The notes below the pieces were generated by a model. It ran no database searches, was not told the origin of the DNA, and saw only the letters and a program-made list of their open reading frames with translations. The translations under genes and the position numbers were made by a program. A DNA stretch of 58,589 nt, taken from NCBI GenBank assembly GCA_903844815.1, contig CAIMVD010000019.1:1-58589 (forward strand). Direction: 5' to 3'. This document shows, in pieces, positions 9,597-19,685 of this stretch. The DNA comes from an uncultured Bacteroidota bacterium. Lineage in GTDB: Bacteria > Bacteroidota > Bacteroidia > Bacteroidales > VadinHA17. Position 1 is the first letter of the stretch. Each line of letters starts with the position of its first letter.

Positions 9597-11552
9597 ATGA
9601 AATTCACTGGTTTTACAAAGACTGTACTGGCATTTCTGCTGTTCACTGTACTTAATCTGACAATTGGTGCGCAGGTTGTTGTTGAGAGGTCAAAGGAGAA
9701 GGTAATAATTTCAGGGGCCCAGTACTACATCCACCTGGTAAAGAAAGGTGAGACCGCTTACTCAATTTCAAAAGCCTACGGTCTGACAGTTCCGGAACTG
9801 GTAAAGGAAAATACTCAGGCTTCCGCCGCGATTAATGAAGGTCAATCGCTCCGGATACCGGTAAGAGAGGTTCCAGGATCGGTTCCTGTACGGGAGGCCG
9901 CAGCAATTCAAAACCATGATGACAGTAAATACCTGTATCATGTTCTTAAGCCGGGAGAGACTGTATATTTTCTGTCTAAAACCTACAATGTCTCTGAAAA
10001 TGAAATAGTTTCAAGTAATTCAGGTCTTGATATCAGCAAACTTTCGGTAGGTGCTGAAATAGCAGTTCCGAAAAAAGATAACACGAGGGAAAAAAAGAAG
10101 CAGGCAGAGGAGCAGGAAAAGTACTTTCTTCATAAAGTACTGGAAGGTGAATCACTCTCCTCGATAGCTGAAAAATACGGCATTTCTTTGAGGGAACTCA
10201 AGAGAGAAAACAGGGATGTAAAGATACCGCTTGTAGGTGATTTCATCAGGATACCAGGAGTAAAGGCAGCTGAACCGGCAGTGGATGAAGTTGCAAAGGC
10301 AGAGCCTGTTGCCCCAGTTGTTGCTGAACCTGTAAAGGAGACAATTCTGCCTTTAGGGCATTCAGAAGTGAGGAATCTGTCGGGAACTTTAAATGTGGCT
10401 TTTCTCCTCCCGTTTTATCTTCAGGAGAACTCGGAAAGGGCACCTGTAGATACCTCAAGGTCATCGAAGGGAAACTCCTTTTCGATAGCTGATAAAAAGG
10501 AGGAGGAATGGATCTATCCCAGAAGCCTCGATTTCGTTGAGATGTATGAAGGAATGCTGCTTGCGGCTGATACACTAAGGGCTCTGGGCCTGAACCTTAA
10601 TCTGTACCCCTTCGATATAAAAAGCGATTCCTTTGAATTAAACAGGCTTATTAGTTCAGGCAAACTTTCGAAGATGGATCTTATTATTGGACCCGTCTAT
10701 TCTCATAATCTTTCGAAAGTTGCCGACTATGCCGGGAAACTTGATATTCCGGTTGTTTCACCCGTTTCTCTTCTTAATAATTCTGTGCTTTCGGGTAATC
10801 CAGGGCTGTTTCTTCCGAATTCTACCCTCGAGGTAAGCCAGAGTGCACTTGCAAAGAAGGTAAGTGAGTACTATGACAAGAATCTGGTTTTTATTCATTC
10901 CGACTCAACCAATACTGATCAGGATGTTATACTTCTGAAAAAAATGATCCTGACGGAACTGGGATATAAAATCCCGAGGAGCGATGTCAGGTTCAGAGAG
11001 ATGCTTTTTTCAGGACTTTCTATGTTTGATAATGACTCCAGCGTCCGTCTTGCCAAGGCTCTCTCTGATAAAACAGAGAACATTGTTATAATTGCGACGG
11101 AAGACTCCCCTGTTATAAGCAAAACAATAGTTGATCTGCAACGGCTTTCAAGGAAATTTGATATTAAGGTCATTGGATATTCTGAACTTGGCGATCTCGA
11201 TAATCTTGATCCGAAACTCTTCTTCGATCTTGGCGTAATGCTCTATTCCCCTTCTCATATTGACTATTCTGCCAGGAATGTGATCAGGTTTAATTCATGT
11301 TTCAGACAAAAATTCCTTACAGAGCCTGTTGAGAAGAGCTATGCATGGCAGGGATATGATATTACTTATTACTTTTTAAGTGGTCTGGCCAGGTATGGGA
11401 AGGAGTTTATAAAAAATCCCTCGATTCACAATCCTGTACTCCTTCAAACGGAGTTTGACTTTATGCGTAAGAAGCCGGGTGACGGATTCGAGAATCAGAA
11501 GCAGTTTCTGCTTAAATATACAAAGGATTATGAGGTTGTTGTTATTGAATAG
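9597..11552 (+). CDS. LysM-repeat protein with periplasmic-binding-like domain
   Basis: The 651-residue product starts with a signal peptide (about 1-25) and has three LysM peptidoglycan-binding repeats, at about 41-88, 112-158 and 178-220, each starting with a strand like YHVLKPGETVYFLSK. A proline/alanine-rich linker follows, then a domain of about 370 residues resembling type 1 periplasmic-binding folds (FLLPFYLQ, MYEGMLLAADTLR, DLIIGPVYSHNLSKVADYA). This architecture is common in Bacteroidota and probably sits on the cell wall. Ligand and role are unknown. It begins 25 bp after purC. Confidence 0.85.
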   Translation: MKFTGFTKTVLAFLLFTVLNLTIGAQVVVERSKEKVIISGAQYYIHLVKKGETAYSISKAYGLTVPELVKENTQASAAINEGQSLRIPVREVPGSVPVREAAAIQNHDDSKYLYHVLKPGETVYFLSKTYNVSENEIVSSNSGLDISKLSVGAEIAVPKKDNTREKKKQAEEQEKYFLHKVLEGESLSSIAEKYGISLRELKRENRDVKIPLVGDFIRIPGVKAAEPAVDEVAKAEPVAPVVAEPVKETILPLGHSEVRNLSGTLNVAFLLPFYLQENSERAPVDTSRSSKGNSFSIADKKEEEWIYPRSLDFVEMYEGMLLAADTLRALGLNLNLYPFDIKSDSFELNRLISSGKLSKMDLIIGPVYSHNLSKVADYAGKLDIPVVSPVSLLNNSVLSGNPGLFLPNSTLEVSQSALAKKVSEYYDKNLVFIHSDSTNTDQDVILLKKMILTELGYKIPRSDVRFREMLFSGLSMFDNDSSVRLAKALSDKTENIVIIATEDSPVISKTIVDLQRLSRKFDIKVIGYSELGDLDNLDPKLFFDLGVMLYSPSHIDYSARNVIRFNSCFRQKFLTEPVEKSYAWQGYDITYYFLSGLARYGKEFIKNPSIHNPVLLQTEFDFMRKKPGDGFENQKQFLLKYTKDYEVVVIE

Positions 11553-11674
11553 AGTCCTGTTAATGGCCACTATTAGCCTTTAAATCGCATATATTGAAGC
11601 CGTTAAGTTTTGTGTTAATAAAAATTAACAATAGTGGAATATTTTTATAATTCAAATTGTCTATAGATTGTAGT

Positions 11675-12235
11675 ATGATTAAAGGATCGTACAGTGAAGC
11701 TGAAGAAGACGAACTTGTAAGTGCGTCAATCGGAGGCGATAAACAGGCTTTTGGCGTGATAGTAGCCCGATACCGGAAAATGGTAGCCCGTACGGTCAAG
11801 GGCATGCTGGGAGATTCGATTTTTGCAGAAGATGTTGGCCAGGAGGTTTTTATTAAACTTTTTTATTCACTGGCCGATTTCAGGGGCGAGTCAAAACTGT
11901 CAACCTATATTCAAAGGATTGCAGTTAACCTCACCCTAAATGAGATTAAGAGAAGAAAGCGTTTCTTCTCAATGTTTTCACAGAAGGGGAATAATGAAAT
12001 GCATGAGATAGAAGTTGCCGATCATGATACAGAGGAAAAAAGAGAGGCTTCGGAAATTGTGCATAAAGCTTTGCAAAAGATGGATCCAAAGTTCAGGATA
12101 ATTATTACGATGAGGATGTTGCAGGGTTATTCGACCAAGGAGACAGCGGAGATGCTTGAACTCCCATTGGGAACTGTCCTCTCCAGGCTGTCCAGAGCGC
12201 AGGAACAATTAAAGGGTATTTTGGAAAAATTATAG
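11675..12235 (+). CDS. ECF-type RNA polymerase sigma factor
   Basis: The 186-residue product has sigma-70 region 2 (about 15-85, with AEDVGQEVFIKLFYSLADFR) and region 4 (about 120-180, with the helix-turn-helix segment GYSTKETAEMLELPLGTVLSRL). I chose the ATG at 11675 rather than a TTG at 11657. It is followed after 4 bp by a small membrane protein and then by a Spy/CpxP-like protein. This resembles an envelope-stress sigma operon, but the inducing signal cannot be read from the sequence. Confidence 0.9.
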   Translation: MIKGSYSEAEEDELVSASIGGDKQAFGVIVARYRKMVARTVKGMLGDSIFAEDVGQEVFIKLFYSLADFRGESKLSTYIQRIAVNLTLNEIKRRKRFFSMFSQKGNNEMHEIEVADHDTEEKREASEIVHKALQKMDPKFRIIITMRMLQGYSTKETAEMLELPLGTVLSRLSRAQEQLKGILEKL

Positions 12236-12239
12236 TACT

Positions 12240-12593
12240 ATGAAACCTTCAGAGATAAAAAACAGGATGATCGGATCCCTCGATGCAGGAATCGATACCG
12301 TCGGAATTTTTGAGGAGATGGAAAAAGACGGTATCTCCTTCGATTTCAGCAACGACTTTGATGAAAAGGTGATCGGTCGGGTATTCAACACCAAAAATGA
12401 GGAAATAGTGGAGGTCGAATTTATCCGATCCATGACCCGGGTGTTCTATCGTATTGCACTTACCGGAGTAGCAGCAATAGTTCTGATGCTTATTTCTATT
12501 TTTCTTATGGAAGGGTCACTCTCATTCAACTCCTTTCTTGGATTGGGAAACAGCTATGATGAAAGTACAATTTGTCTGCTAACCGGAAATTAA
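12240..12593 (+). CDS. Small membrane protein behind ECF sigma factor (possible anti-sigma)
   Basis: I do not recognise a family in this 117-residue protein. Residues 1-65 are charged and should be cytoplasmic, one membrane helix follows at about 72-90 (IALTGVAAIVLMLISIFLM), and a short tail lies outside. A single-pass protein with a cytoplasmic N-terminus, starting 4 bp after a sigma gene, is what an anti-sigma factor would look like, so that role is inferred from topology and place alone. No zinc-binding HxxxCxxC motif is present. Confidence 0.6.
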   Translation: MKPSEIKNRMIGSLDAGIDTVGIFEEMEKDGISFDFSNDFDEKVIGRVFNTKNEEIVEVEFIRSMTRVFYRIALTGVAAIVLMLISIFLMEGSLSFNSFLGLGNSYDESTICLLTGN

Positions 12594-12600
12594 TTTAACA

Positions 12601-13095
12601 ATGAAAGCAAAACCTGTAATTGTAATAGTTATCACACTGATAATAGGATTCGTGCTTGGGATGCTCACTTCTGCACAGTTAAGATATCAGAAACTGAAAC
12701 CCATGAGGGTGTATTTTTCGGAAGAGAGGTTCCGTGACGGATTTTACAAGACTATTCAGCCTGATGAAAAACAGAAGGAAAAGATAGATCTTATCCTTGA
12801 GAAATATGCCAGGAAGAACAGCGAACTGCAAAACAGCTTCCGTAAGGAATTGGATGGCAATATGAAGGAATTCAGGAAGGAAGTTGATTCAAACCTTTCA
12901 AAAGATCAGCTTACCAGGTTAAGAGAAATGGACGATCGACGCCAGGGAATGATTCGTCAGAACATGAAAAACAGGGAAGGTGATTCGCTGAATTTCAGGA
13001 ATGAACGACGCCGTTTTTCCGATTCAACAATGCCTCCTCCCGGCTCACTGCGATATCATAAATTTGATTCAGCCGGTTCACCCCATATTAAATAG
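12601..13095 (+). CDS. Spy/CpxP/CnrX-like periplasmic helical protein
   Basis: The 164-residue product has an N-terminal signal anchor (about 5-25) and then a long helical, highly charged domain with KTIQPDEKQKEKIDLILEKY and LSKDQLTRLREM, the pattern of periplasmic heavy-metal-sensor and Spy/CpxP-like chaperones. The C-terminus is rich in Arg, Ser and Pro. It lies 7 bp after the possible anti-sigma gene. Its 3' end overlaps the end of the convergent TPR gene by 18 bp. Confidence 0.7.
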   Translation: MKAKPVIVIVITLIIGFVLGMLTSAQLRYQKLKPMRVYFSEERFRDGFYKTIQPDEKQKEKIDLILEKYARKNSELQNSFRKELDGNMKEFRKEVDSNLSKDQLTRLREMDDRRQGMIRQNMKNREGDSLNFRNERRRFSDSTMPPPGSLRYHKFDSAGSPHIK

Positions 13096-15309
13096 CAGGT
13101 AGTCAAGCAGTATCGGAAGATCATCAGGATTTACTCCAAGGGAAATGAGAAGAGCCCTGTCCTCTGAAAAGACCGACATGAACTGTTCCTTTGTCAGTTC
13201 TCCGCTCATAAGGCTCTGTCGGTAGAAATCTACTGCTTCTTTCTTTTTTCCCCTGCAAAGTGCAAGATGGCCATTATTTATGTGATCATGAGCATTTAGT
13301 TTGCTTGCCGAAAGCCTTTCATAATATTTTTCCGAATCATCGAACCTGCCAAGAGCAAAGTAGCAATAGGCAATGGGCCTTAGTACTTTAAGGTTCCCCG
13401 GGTCGCCGTATTCGACCCTGAAATAATATTTTAAAGCCTTTTCATATTCCCTGAGGTCAAGATAACAATGGGCAATCATTATTATAGTATGGATATTATC
13501 CGGTTCCATGCCTGATGCCTGAAGATAATTCTCCAGTGCCTCCTCATATTTTCCTGTCCGTCTCAGACAAAGTCCAATTTTTTTGATTGTCCATGCCTTC
13601 CTGTCAATGATCTCTGCCCTCCTGTAATATTTCAGAGCCTCTTCCCATTCCCGGTTCTCCTGGTGACAGTATGCGATTTTTTCGTATAGTTGTGCATCAT
13701 CAGGTTTGTTATTAACCTGCCTCATGAAGAGCTGAACAGCATCATCGTAGAAATTCTTGCTGAAGAAGTAGTCCGCAAGCCCGGCTTCCGACTCTGCAGA
13801 ATCTGTTGACATCCTGAAAAACTCCGAGTTATATATATCGAGCTTACCTGTAAAGATATCCTCAAATTCTTTCTTATAGGGAGAGAGTTTGAAAAACCTG
13901 TATATGTCCTGAAGATATTGTGTTACATTAGTCCTGAATGACTTGTACGGGTCGGTCAGTATTGAATCCTCTTCCAGTTGCTGTAATCCTTCCAGCTCCA
14001 TCCGGAAGACCTTAAGCATCATGCTCTTCTGTGTTGACGGGAGATATTTCAGATTAAGCAGAAGCGAGTATTTGTCGGAGTTGCAGATAAACGGTGTTTT
14101 ATAAAGTGCTTCGGCAAGATCATTTGTGGCAGGACCCAGTATCTCATCAAGATAGATTTCGTTAACCGTATCATGATCGGGATAAAAAGGCACAAACCAG
14201 TTCTGGAAATCCTTAAAAAAATCAAAATGCTTCAGATTTGAAAAGGCTGACATATAAACGTCAGCGCCTTCCATCTGAAGCTTTGTGAGTTCTTCCATTG
14301 TTTTGAATATTGCTTCCGAATCACTGAACATCTCAGACCAGTCGGGATTCTTTTCATCATTTTTATCCTTTGGAAGAATATTCTCGAGATCCAGTTTTTC
14401 TTCAATCCTGGGCCTCAGTTTTTCGACCTGGGGAAGTATTTCATCATGAAGTTTTTTGCTAAGCGATTCTGTCTCCCTCGACCTGATGGTTTGAAGTACA
14501 ATGATCCTGCAATGTTCCCTGAAACTGCCGTCGCTGCTAAGATTCGTGATCCTCCCGGTAAGGTCAGGATATAGCTTTAGTCTTGAATTATAATAATGCA
14601 GGTTTAGAATTAATCCTGACAGGGCTCTTTCCATCACCTGTTGCTGATGCGATTCATAAATGTCTAACAGGTGGTGGAGTTTCTCGGGCTGCCAGGTTCT
14701 CAGAGAGCTCAGGGTAATGGCCGAAGTGAAAATACTTGATTCATGCCACCTGAACTTGCCCGAGGTCATTATAATGTTTAGAAGGCTGGTTTCAGCTTCT
14801 CCATAATAATCAGTAAGCCAGAGGTGGTTGAAAATGTTTCTTATCAGGTGTTTATGCTTGATCGCTATCTCAGATGCAGGGTTGGGATTAATTTCATTAG
14901 TCAGTTTAAGCCACTCGTCCAGCTCCGATTTGAACATCAGGTCATCAACAGTTTCGACAATAGTTTTGCCTGTCAGCTTCATCTCTTTTTCAGCCTGCTG
15001 TTTAACCCAGTAGGTATGCCATCCGGAATAATGTGACAATATGTCCTGCCTTGCCCTGTCGGAAAGGTTTAGAATCGATTGTATAAGCTTGAGATATATT
15101 TTGTTCCGCTTCGGATCTTCAATCCCTTCTATTGTATAAGTAACCATGTTTCTATAGGTCATGACTATGTTTTCATATTCGTCGCGAAGATCGCCTGATG
15201 AAACGGATGAAAGCATATCGGCAAGAATGTCAAGGCTTTGTTTTATTTTCTTCTCGGATACCAGGTTGCCGAGCCTTTTATGTTGCTGAATAATTTTTGT
15301 TGAATCCAT
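13078..15309 (-). CDS. Tetratricopeptide repeat protein
   Basis: The 743-residue protein lacks a signal peptide and is probably cytoplasmic. The N-terminal 500 residues are helical with no family I recognise. About five TPR units fill residues 525-690, for example ALKYYRRAEIIDRKAW, ALENYLQASGMEPDN and ALKYYFRVEYGDPGN. TPR proteins serve as protein-binding scaffolds. It runs in the same direction as the patatin gene upstream, with a gap of 83 bp. Similar large TPR proteins are common in Bacteroidota, with no assigned role. Confidence 0.8.
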   Translation of the reverse strand: MDSTKIIQQHKRLGNLVSEKKIKQSLDILADMLSSVSSGDLRDEYENIVMTYRNMVTYTIEGIEDPKRNKIYLKLIQSILNLSDRARQDILSHYSGWHTYWVKQQAEKEMKLTGKTIVETVDDLMFKSELDEWLKLTNEINPNPASEIAIKHKHLIRNIFNHLWLTDYYGEAETSLLNIIMTSGKFRWHESSIFTSAITLSSLRTWQPEKLHHLLDIYESHQQQVMERALSGLILNLHYYNSRLKLYPDLTGRITNLSSDGSFREHCRIIVLQTIRSRETESLSKKLHDEILPQVEKLRPRIEEKLDLENILPKDKNDEKNPDWSEMFSDSEAIFKTMEELTKLQMEGADVYMSAFSNLKHFDFFKDFQNWFVPFYPDHDTVNEIYLDEILGPATNDLAEALYKTPFICNSDKYSLLLNLKYLPSTQKSMMLKVFRMELEGLQQLEEDSILTDPYKSFRTNVTQYLQDIYRFFKLSPYKKEFEDIFTGKLDIYNSEFFRMSTDSAESEAGLADYFFSKNFYDDAVQLFMRQVNNKPDDAQLYEKIAYCHQENREWEEALKYYRRAEIIDRKAWTIKKIGLCLRRTGKYEEALENYLQASGMEPDNIHTIIMIAHCYLDLREYEKALKYYFRVEYGDPGNLKVLRPIAYCYFALGRFDDSEKYYERLSASKLNAHDHINNGHLALCRGKKKEAVDFYRQSLMSGELTKEQFMSVFSEDRALLISLGVNPDDLPILLDYLLFNMG

Positions 15310-15392
15310 CTTTTCTTATTTAAGAATGATATCTGACAAAATATCATTCATAAGTTCCTGAATCATATATGCAACAATCAGGCCGTTTAACA

Positions 15393-17678
15393 TCAGAAAT
15401 TAAACCCGATGCTTAAATAGCCTTTTATTTTGTTAAAAAACCTGGGGTTGCTATAACCTCCATACATTATCCCAAACCTGATTGGACCAATTGCAGACAT
15501 GTATCCCAATCCTCCTCCAAAGCCTGCCATTACTGAAAATCCCTTTTCTCTATCAGCTTCTTGCAGCGCAAATACATTAGCAATCATTTCCAGGTGAATG
15601 TCCTCATAAAACTCGAAATCAAAGCCTCCATTTATGCCGGCAACTGTTTTAACAGGTATTTCATTATCCTGATAACCAATTGCCGGTATTGAGCGACTAT
15701 AAGACTGGTTTATACCTCCAAGCAGATAAAAGTTGTTCCTGGCTGATACAGAATCAGTTCTGGAAATGAATAGAAGATCGCCGCCAATATCAAATGTAAC
15801 TTTTTCTGAAAGCGAAAAATAATTCTTTATATGAGCCGAGAACGTATAGAATCTGTCAAACAGGAATTCGCCATGATTGTTAATCCTGTTTACATGAAGT
15901 TCGGAATTTTTTCCGATGGTTCCTGAATATAACCTTGATGATGACAGTAAGGTGTTGAAAATAAGGCCTTTATCGGGGAAGTGCTTTGAATTTAATGTGT
16001 TAGCCTGATAGACACAACCACCTGTTATGTAGTTATAGTTAAGCTTATTAAGATTATTGTCAGAATCGTATCTTGTCAGAAGGTTAAGGTTTTCATAATT
16101 TATATAAAGATTCATCATATTGTTCAGGCCAATTCTTTGTCCGGCCGAAAGACCCTGTATGAAATTCCTGCTTATCACAGCACCGTTTTGCCGGTAAAGG
16201 GTGAGCATAGGAATTAATGTATTCTCGGCCATGAAATTTAAGGAAAACCCGAATTTCTGATTTCTTCCCGCATACTGGATGGCTCTGAAGTCAACCTTGA
16301 AATACTGGCCTAAGTATGTATTCAAGTTTATTGATGACCTTTCGGTCAAAAGATTTTTTACTGAAAATCCCATTTTGAGTCCGGAACGGATGGCGTTGTC
16401 GTAATGAACCGAGCCATAAAGCATTGCCTGAGGTTTCTCTATACAGTCTATTGCAAGAATCAGGCTATCGTTACGGGGAACTACCCGGTATTTAACCTTG
16501 TCGAACAGGAACTCCCCGTAAAGTAACTCGATCCTGTCGGTAAGCATGTATTTATCTACTGTTTCCCCCGGACTAATGTCAAGCAGTCCAAGTATCTGCT
16601 GATCGGAATAGCTCTTATTTCCGTTTATCTCGATTCTGTCAAAAGAATATCCTTTTTTATCAAGAATATTCTTTATTGGCTTCTGAGGTTCTATTCTGTT
16701 TAGTGAATCAGCCAGCTTTCCGAAATATGCCTTGTATGGAAGGGCAGCTTCGTAACCTTTCTGTACCAGTTTCTCAACGTTTCCGAATCCGGCGATGGGA
16801 TATTCTTTTACATCAGGAGTGATGAGAAGATCAATAAGTTTCTTTTCCTGCCGGAAATCTTCAAGGCTCCTGTACAATGCAATCTGTTTCAGGATTCCGG
16901 ATACTGACTGTAATTCTTCTTCTCCGTTTGCCTGAAACCCCACATAAGAGCCGATAAGAATGTCAGCGCCCATTTCGCGTGCCTCTGACGCCGCAAAGTT
17001 TCTAACAAGTCCACCATCGAGCAAAAGAAGGGAATCTATCATCAAAGGTGTAAATATTGATGGAACCGATGCGCTAGCCCTGATTGCATCGGGGAGGTAG
17101 CCTTTCTTCAGTTCTATTTTTCTGTAGTTTATGATATCTGTACCCAGGCACATGAAAGGGATAGGTAGTTTAGAAAAATCATTTATGTCTGCAGCCGGCC
17201 ATGCATAGAAACTTAGTGAGTTTTCGATAAGCTGACCATTTATGAGGCCTGAAGGAAGCAAAACCTTTTTAGAGGTTACAGGTACTGAAATGATACTGTT
17301 ATACAGATTATTCTTTTCGTGAAATATCACCCTGTTCTCAGGAATCCTGTTCGATAGCAGTGCATCCCAGTCAGTTTTCAGGAAAAGATTGTACAGGCTG
17401 TCGGCAGAATAGCCGATGGAATACATTCCACCTACTATGCTGCCCATGCTTACCCCTGTAATATAATCAGGGCGCAGGCCGGCTTCCTCCATAACTTTTA
17501 AAACTCCGAGATGTGCTATCCCGTGAGCGCCACCTCCACTCAGCACCAGGCCCACTGAAGGTCTTTTTGCGGGCTCCTGTCCCGAGACTTTAATGCTTAA
17601 CAAAACAGTGATTACTGAAACTAACAAAAAATAAGTTGTTTTGCAGTAAGCCGGAAACATATGAAAATGAGGTTTCAT
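15393..17678 (-). CDS. Patatin-like phospholipase fused to POTRA and outer-membrane barrel
   Basis: The 761-residue product has a signal peptide, then a patatin lipase domain (about 40-330). It shows the oxyanion loop LSGGGAHGIAHLG, the nucleophile Ser77 in GVSMGS, and the catalytic Asp221 in DGG. A POTRA-like segment (about 335-420, IEINGNKSYSDQQILGLLDI) and a C-terminal beta-barrel ending in a terminal phenylalanine follow. This is the layout of PlpD-type (type Vd) autotransporter phospholipases, so the lipase should be displayed at the outer membrane. Confidence 0.88.
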   Translation of the reverse strand: MKPHFHMFPAYCKTTYFLLVSVITVLLSIKVSGQEPAKRPSVGLVLSGGGAHGIAHLGVLKVMEEAGLRPDYITGVSMGSIVGGMYSIGYSADSLYNLFLKTDWDALLSNRIPENRVIFHEKNNLYNSIISVPVTSKKVLLPSGLINGQLIENSLSFYAWPAADINDFSKLPIPFMCLGTDIINYRKIELKKGYLPDAIRASASVPSIFTPLMIDSLLLLDGGLVRNFAASEAREMGADILIGSYVGFQANGEEELQSVSGILKQIALYRSLEDFRQEKKLIDLLITPDVKEYPIAGFGNVEKLVQKGYEAALPYKAYFGKLADSLNRIEPQKPIKNILDKKGYSFDRIEINGNKSYSDQQILGLLDISPGETVDKYMLTDRIELLYGEFLFDKVKYRVVPRNDSLILAIDCIEKPQAMLYGSVHYDNAIRSGLKMGFSVKNLLTERSSINLNTYLGQYFKVDFRAIQYAGRNQKFGFSLNFMAENTLIPMLTLYRQNGAVISRNFIQGLSAGQRIGLNNMMNLYINYENLNLLTRYDSDNNLNKLNYNYITGGCVYQANTLNSKHFPDKGLIFNTLLSSSRLYSGTIGKNSELHVNRINNHGEFLFDRFYTFSAHIKNYFSLSEKVTFDIGGDLLFISRTDSVSARNNFYLLGGINQSYSRSIPAIGYQDNEIPVKTVAGINGGFDFEFYEDIHLEMIANVFALQEADREKGFSVMAGFGGGLGYMSAIGPIRFGIMYGGYSNPRFFNKIKGYLSIGFNF

Positions 17679-17752
17679 TTCGGGCTTTATAAATAAACTG
17701 ATATTAGCACCATATCTAATTGCAAGATAGTAATTTTAAGTAAATTAGCAGC

Positions 17753-19564
17753 GTGAAAAATCAAACTGTTTTCAGGGAAGGATGGCTTCCTACAACAAAT
17801 AAGGAAGTGGAGGCTCTTGGATGGGATTCTTTAGATGTTATTATCTTCAGCGGCGATGCCTATGTTGACCATCCTTCGTTCGGGCCGGCAGTTATCGGCC
17901 GTATTATAGAAGATGAGGGATTCAGGGTTGCTATTGTACCACAGCCCAACTGGCAGGATGATTTGCGCGATTTCCGGAAACTGGGTCGTCCAAAATACTT
18001 TTTCGGTGTGACAGCAGGCAACATGGATTCGATGGTAAACCATTATACAGCTGCCAGAAGGCTTAGATCCGACGATGCTTATACCCCTGGAGGAAAAGCA
18101 GGATTCAGACCCGATTACCCTACAATTGTGTATACCAATATCCTAAAGCAGCTTTATCCCGATGTCCCTGTGCTCATTGGCGGAATAGAAGCTTCGATGC
18201 GCCGGCTTGCACACTATGACTACTGGAAGGATAAACTGGAACCTTCAATACTACTTTCAAGCGGTGCCGATATGCTTGTTTACGGAATGGGAGAGCAGCC
18301 GGTTAGAGAGATCATGAGGCTGCTTTCGAAAGGTATTCCTTTCTCTTCGCTTAAAACAATACCTCAGACAGCCATCACTATAGGAATTGAAGAACAATTG
18401 CCGGTTCAAAGCAGCTGGAAGAACATTATTCTTCATTCGTACGAAAGTTCCCTGAAAGACAAGAAACTGTTCGCTGAAAACTTCGTTAAGTTTGAAAAGG
18501 AATCAAATAAAATTATAGCTGCCAGACTTGCGGAACCCTCCGGAGACAAAAAGGTTGTCGTCAATCCTCCTTTTTTGCCAATGACGGAAGAGGAGGCAGA
18601 TAGTACATTTGATCTGCCTTACATGTATCTTCCTCACCCTCGCTATAATAAGAAAGGCGAAATTCCTGCCTATGAGATGATTAAATTCTCTGTCAACATT
18701 CACCGGGGGTGTTTTGGCGGATGCAGCTTCTGCGCTATTGCTGCACATCAGGGGAAACAGATCATCAGCAGGTCGGAAAAATCAATTCTGACCGAGATAG
18801 AAAAGATAACGCATCATCCCGAATTCAAGGGGTACCTTTCTGATCTGGGCGGTCCTTCGGCCAACATGTACGGGATGAAGGGAAAGGATATGAAACTCTG
18901 TCAAACCTGCCCCAGGCCTTCATGTATATGGCCGGTAATATGCAAGAATCTGAATACAAGCCATAAACAGCTTACTGACCTTTACAGGAAAGCCGACAGG
19001 ATAGAAGGAATTAAAAAATCATTTATTGGAAGCGGGGTTCGTTACGATCTTTTGTTCCCCGAATGGAATAAAGATGCAGGAAGGGATGAATCGGAATATC
19101 TTGAAGAACTGGTTACTAAGCATGTTTCAGGAAGGCTTAAGGTAGCTCCTGAACATACTGCTACTGATGTATTGTTGTATATGAGGAAGGCTCCTTTTGA
19201 TCTTTTTAAAAAGCTAAAAAAGCGATTTGATGCAATTAAGGATAAGCATAACCTGAATTATGAAATTGTGCCATATTTTATCTCATCTCACCCGGGCTGC
19301 ACCGATTCCGACATGAAAGATCTCGTGGCGGAAGTCAAAACCCTGGGAATTAAGCCGGAACAGGTCCAGGATTTTACGCCGACACCCATGACGCTTTCAA
19401 CAACCATGTACTATACGGGTTTCGATCCATTCTCCGGAAAGAAGGTCTATACTGCAAGAAGCAGCGAGGATAAGAAAAGGCAGAAGGAGTTCTTCTTCTG
19501 GTATAAGAAGCCGGGTTTTAACAATGGGCCCACGAAGCACGACGCACGACGCAAGGGAAAATAA
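17753..19564 (+). CDS. ygiQ: YgiQ family radical SAM protein
   Basis: The 603-residue protein starts at a GTG and has an N-terminal B12-binding-like region (SGDAYVDHPSFG), then a radical SAM domain with the 4Fe-4S cluster cysteines Cys320, Cys324 and Cys327 in GCFGGCSFC. The GGPSANMYGM segment, a cysteine group around LCQTCPRPSC and the C-terminal KVAPEHT and DFTPTPMT segments are all typical of YgiQ. The reaction is not established for the family. The length matches family members of about 600-700 residues. Confidence 0.93.
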   Translation: MKNQTVFREGWLPTTNKEVEALGWDSLDVIIFSGDAYVDHPSFGPAVIGRIIEDEGFRVAIVPQPNWQDDLRDFRKLGRPKYFFGVTAGNMDSMVNHYTAARRLRSDDAYTPGGKAGFRPDYPTIVYTNILKQLYPDVPVLIGGIEASMRRLAHYDYWKDKLEPSILLSSGADMLVYGMGEQPVREIMRLLSKGIPFSSLKTIPQTAITIGIEEQLPVQSSWKNIILHSYESSLKDKKLFAENFVKFEKESNKIIAARLAEPSGDKKVVVNPPFLPMTEEEADSTFDLPYMYLPHPRYNKKGEIPAYEMIKFSVNIHRGCFGGCSFCAIAAHQGKQIISRSEKSILTEIEKITHHPEFKGYLSDLGGPSANMYGMKGKDMKLCQTCPRPSCIWPVICKNLNTSHKQLTDLYRKADRIEGIKKSFIGSGVRYDLLFPEWNKDAGRDESEYLEELVTKHVSGRLKVAPEHTATDVLLYMRKAPFDLFKKLKKRFDAIKDKHNLNYEIVPYFISSHPGCTDSDMKDLVAEVKTLGIKPEQVQDFTPTPMTLSTTMYYTGFDPFSGKKVYTARSSEDKKRQKEFFFWYKKPGFNNGPTKHDARRKGK

Positions 19565-19627
19565 ATCTACCGCGCCAGCTTGCGTTTTGTTCCGTCACGG
19601 ATTACAAGAACGCGCCAGCCGGAGGAT

Positions 19628-19660
19628 TCCCCCTTTGAATGGAGCAAGGGGGATGTCTTT
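19628..19660. terminator. Hairpin terminator between convergent genes
   Basis: A perfect 8-bp stem (TCCCCCTT at 19628-19635 and AAGGGGGA at 19646-19653) with a 10-nt loop is followed by TGTCTTTTT on the plus strand. It lies 64 bp past ygiQ and 32 bp past the end of the leftward gene, so it could end transcription from either side. Confidence 0.55.
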
Positions 19661-19685
19661 TTGCTGCAGATTAGTCAAATAATAG

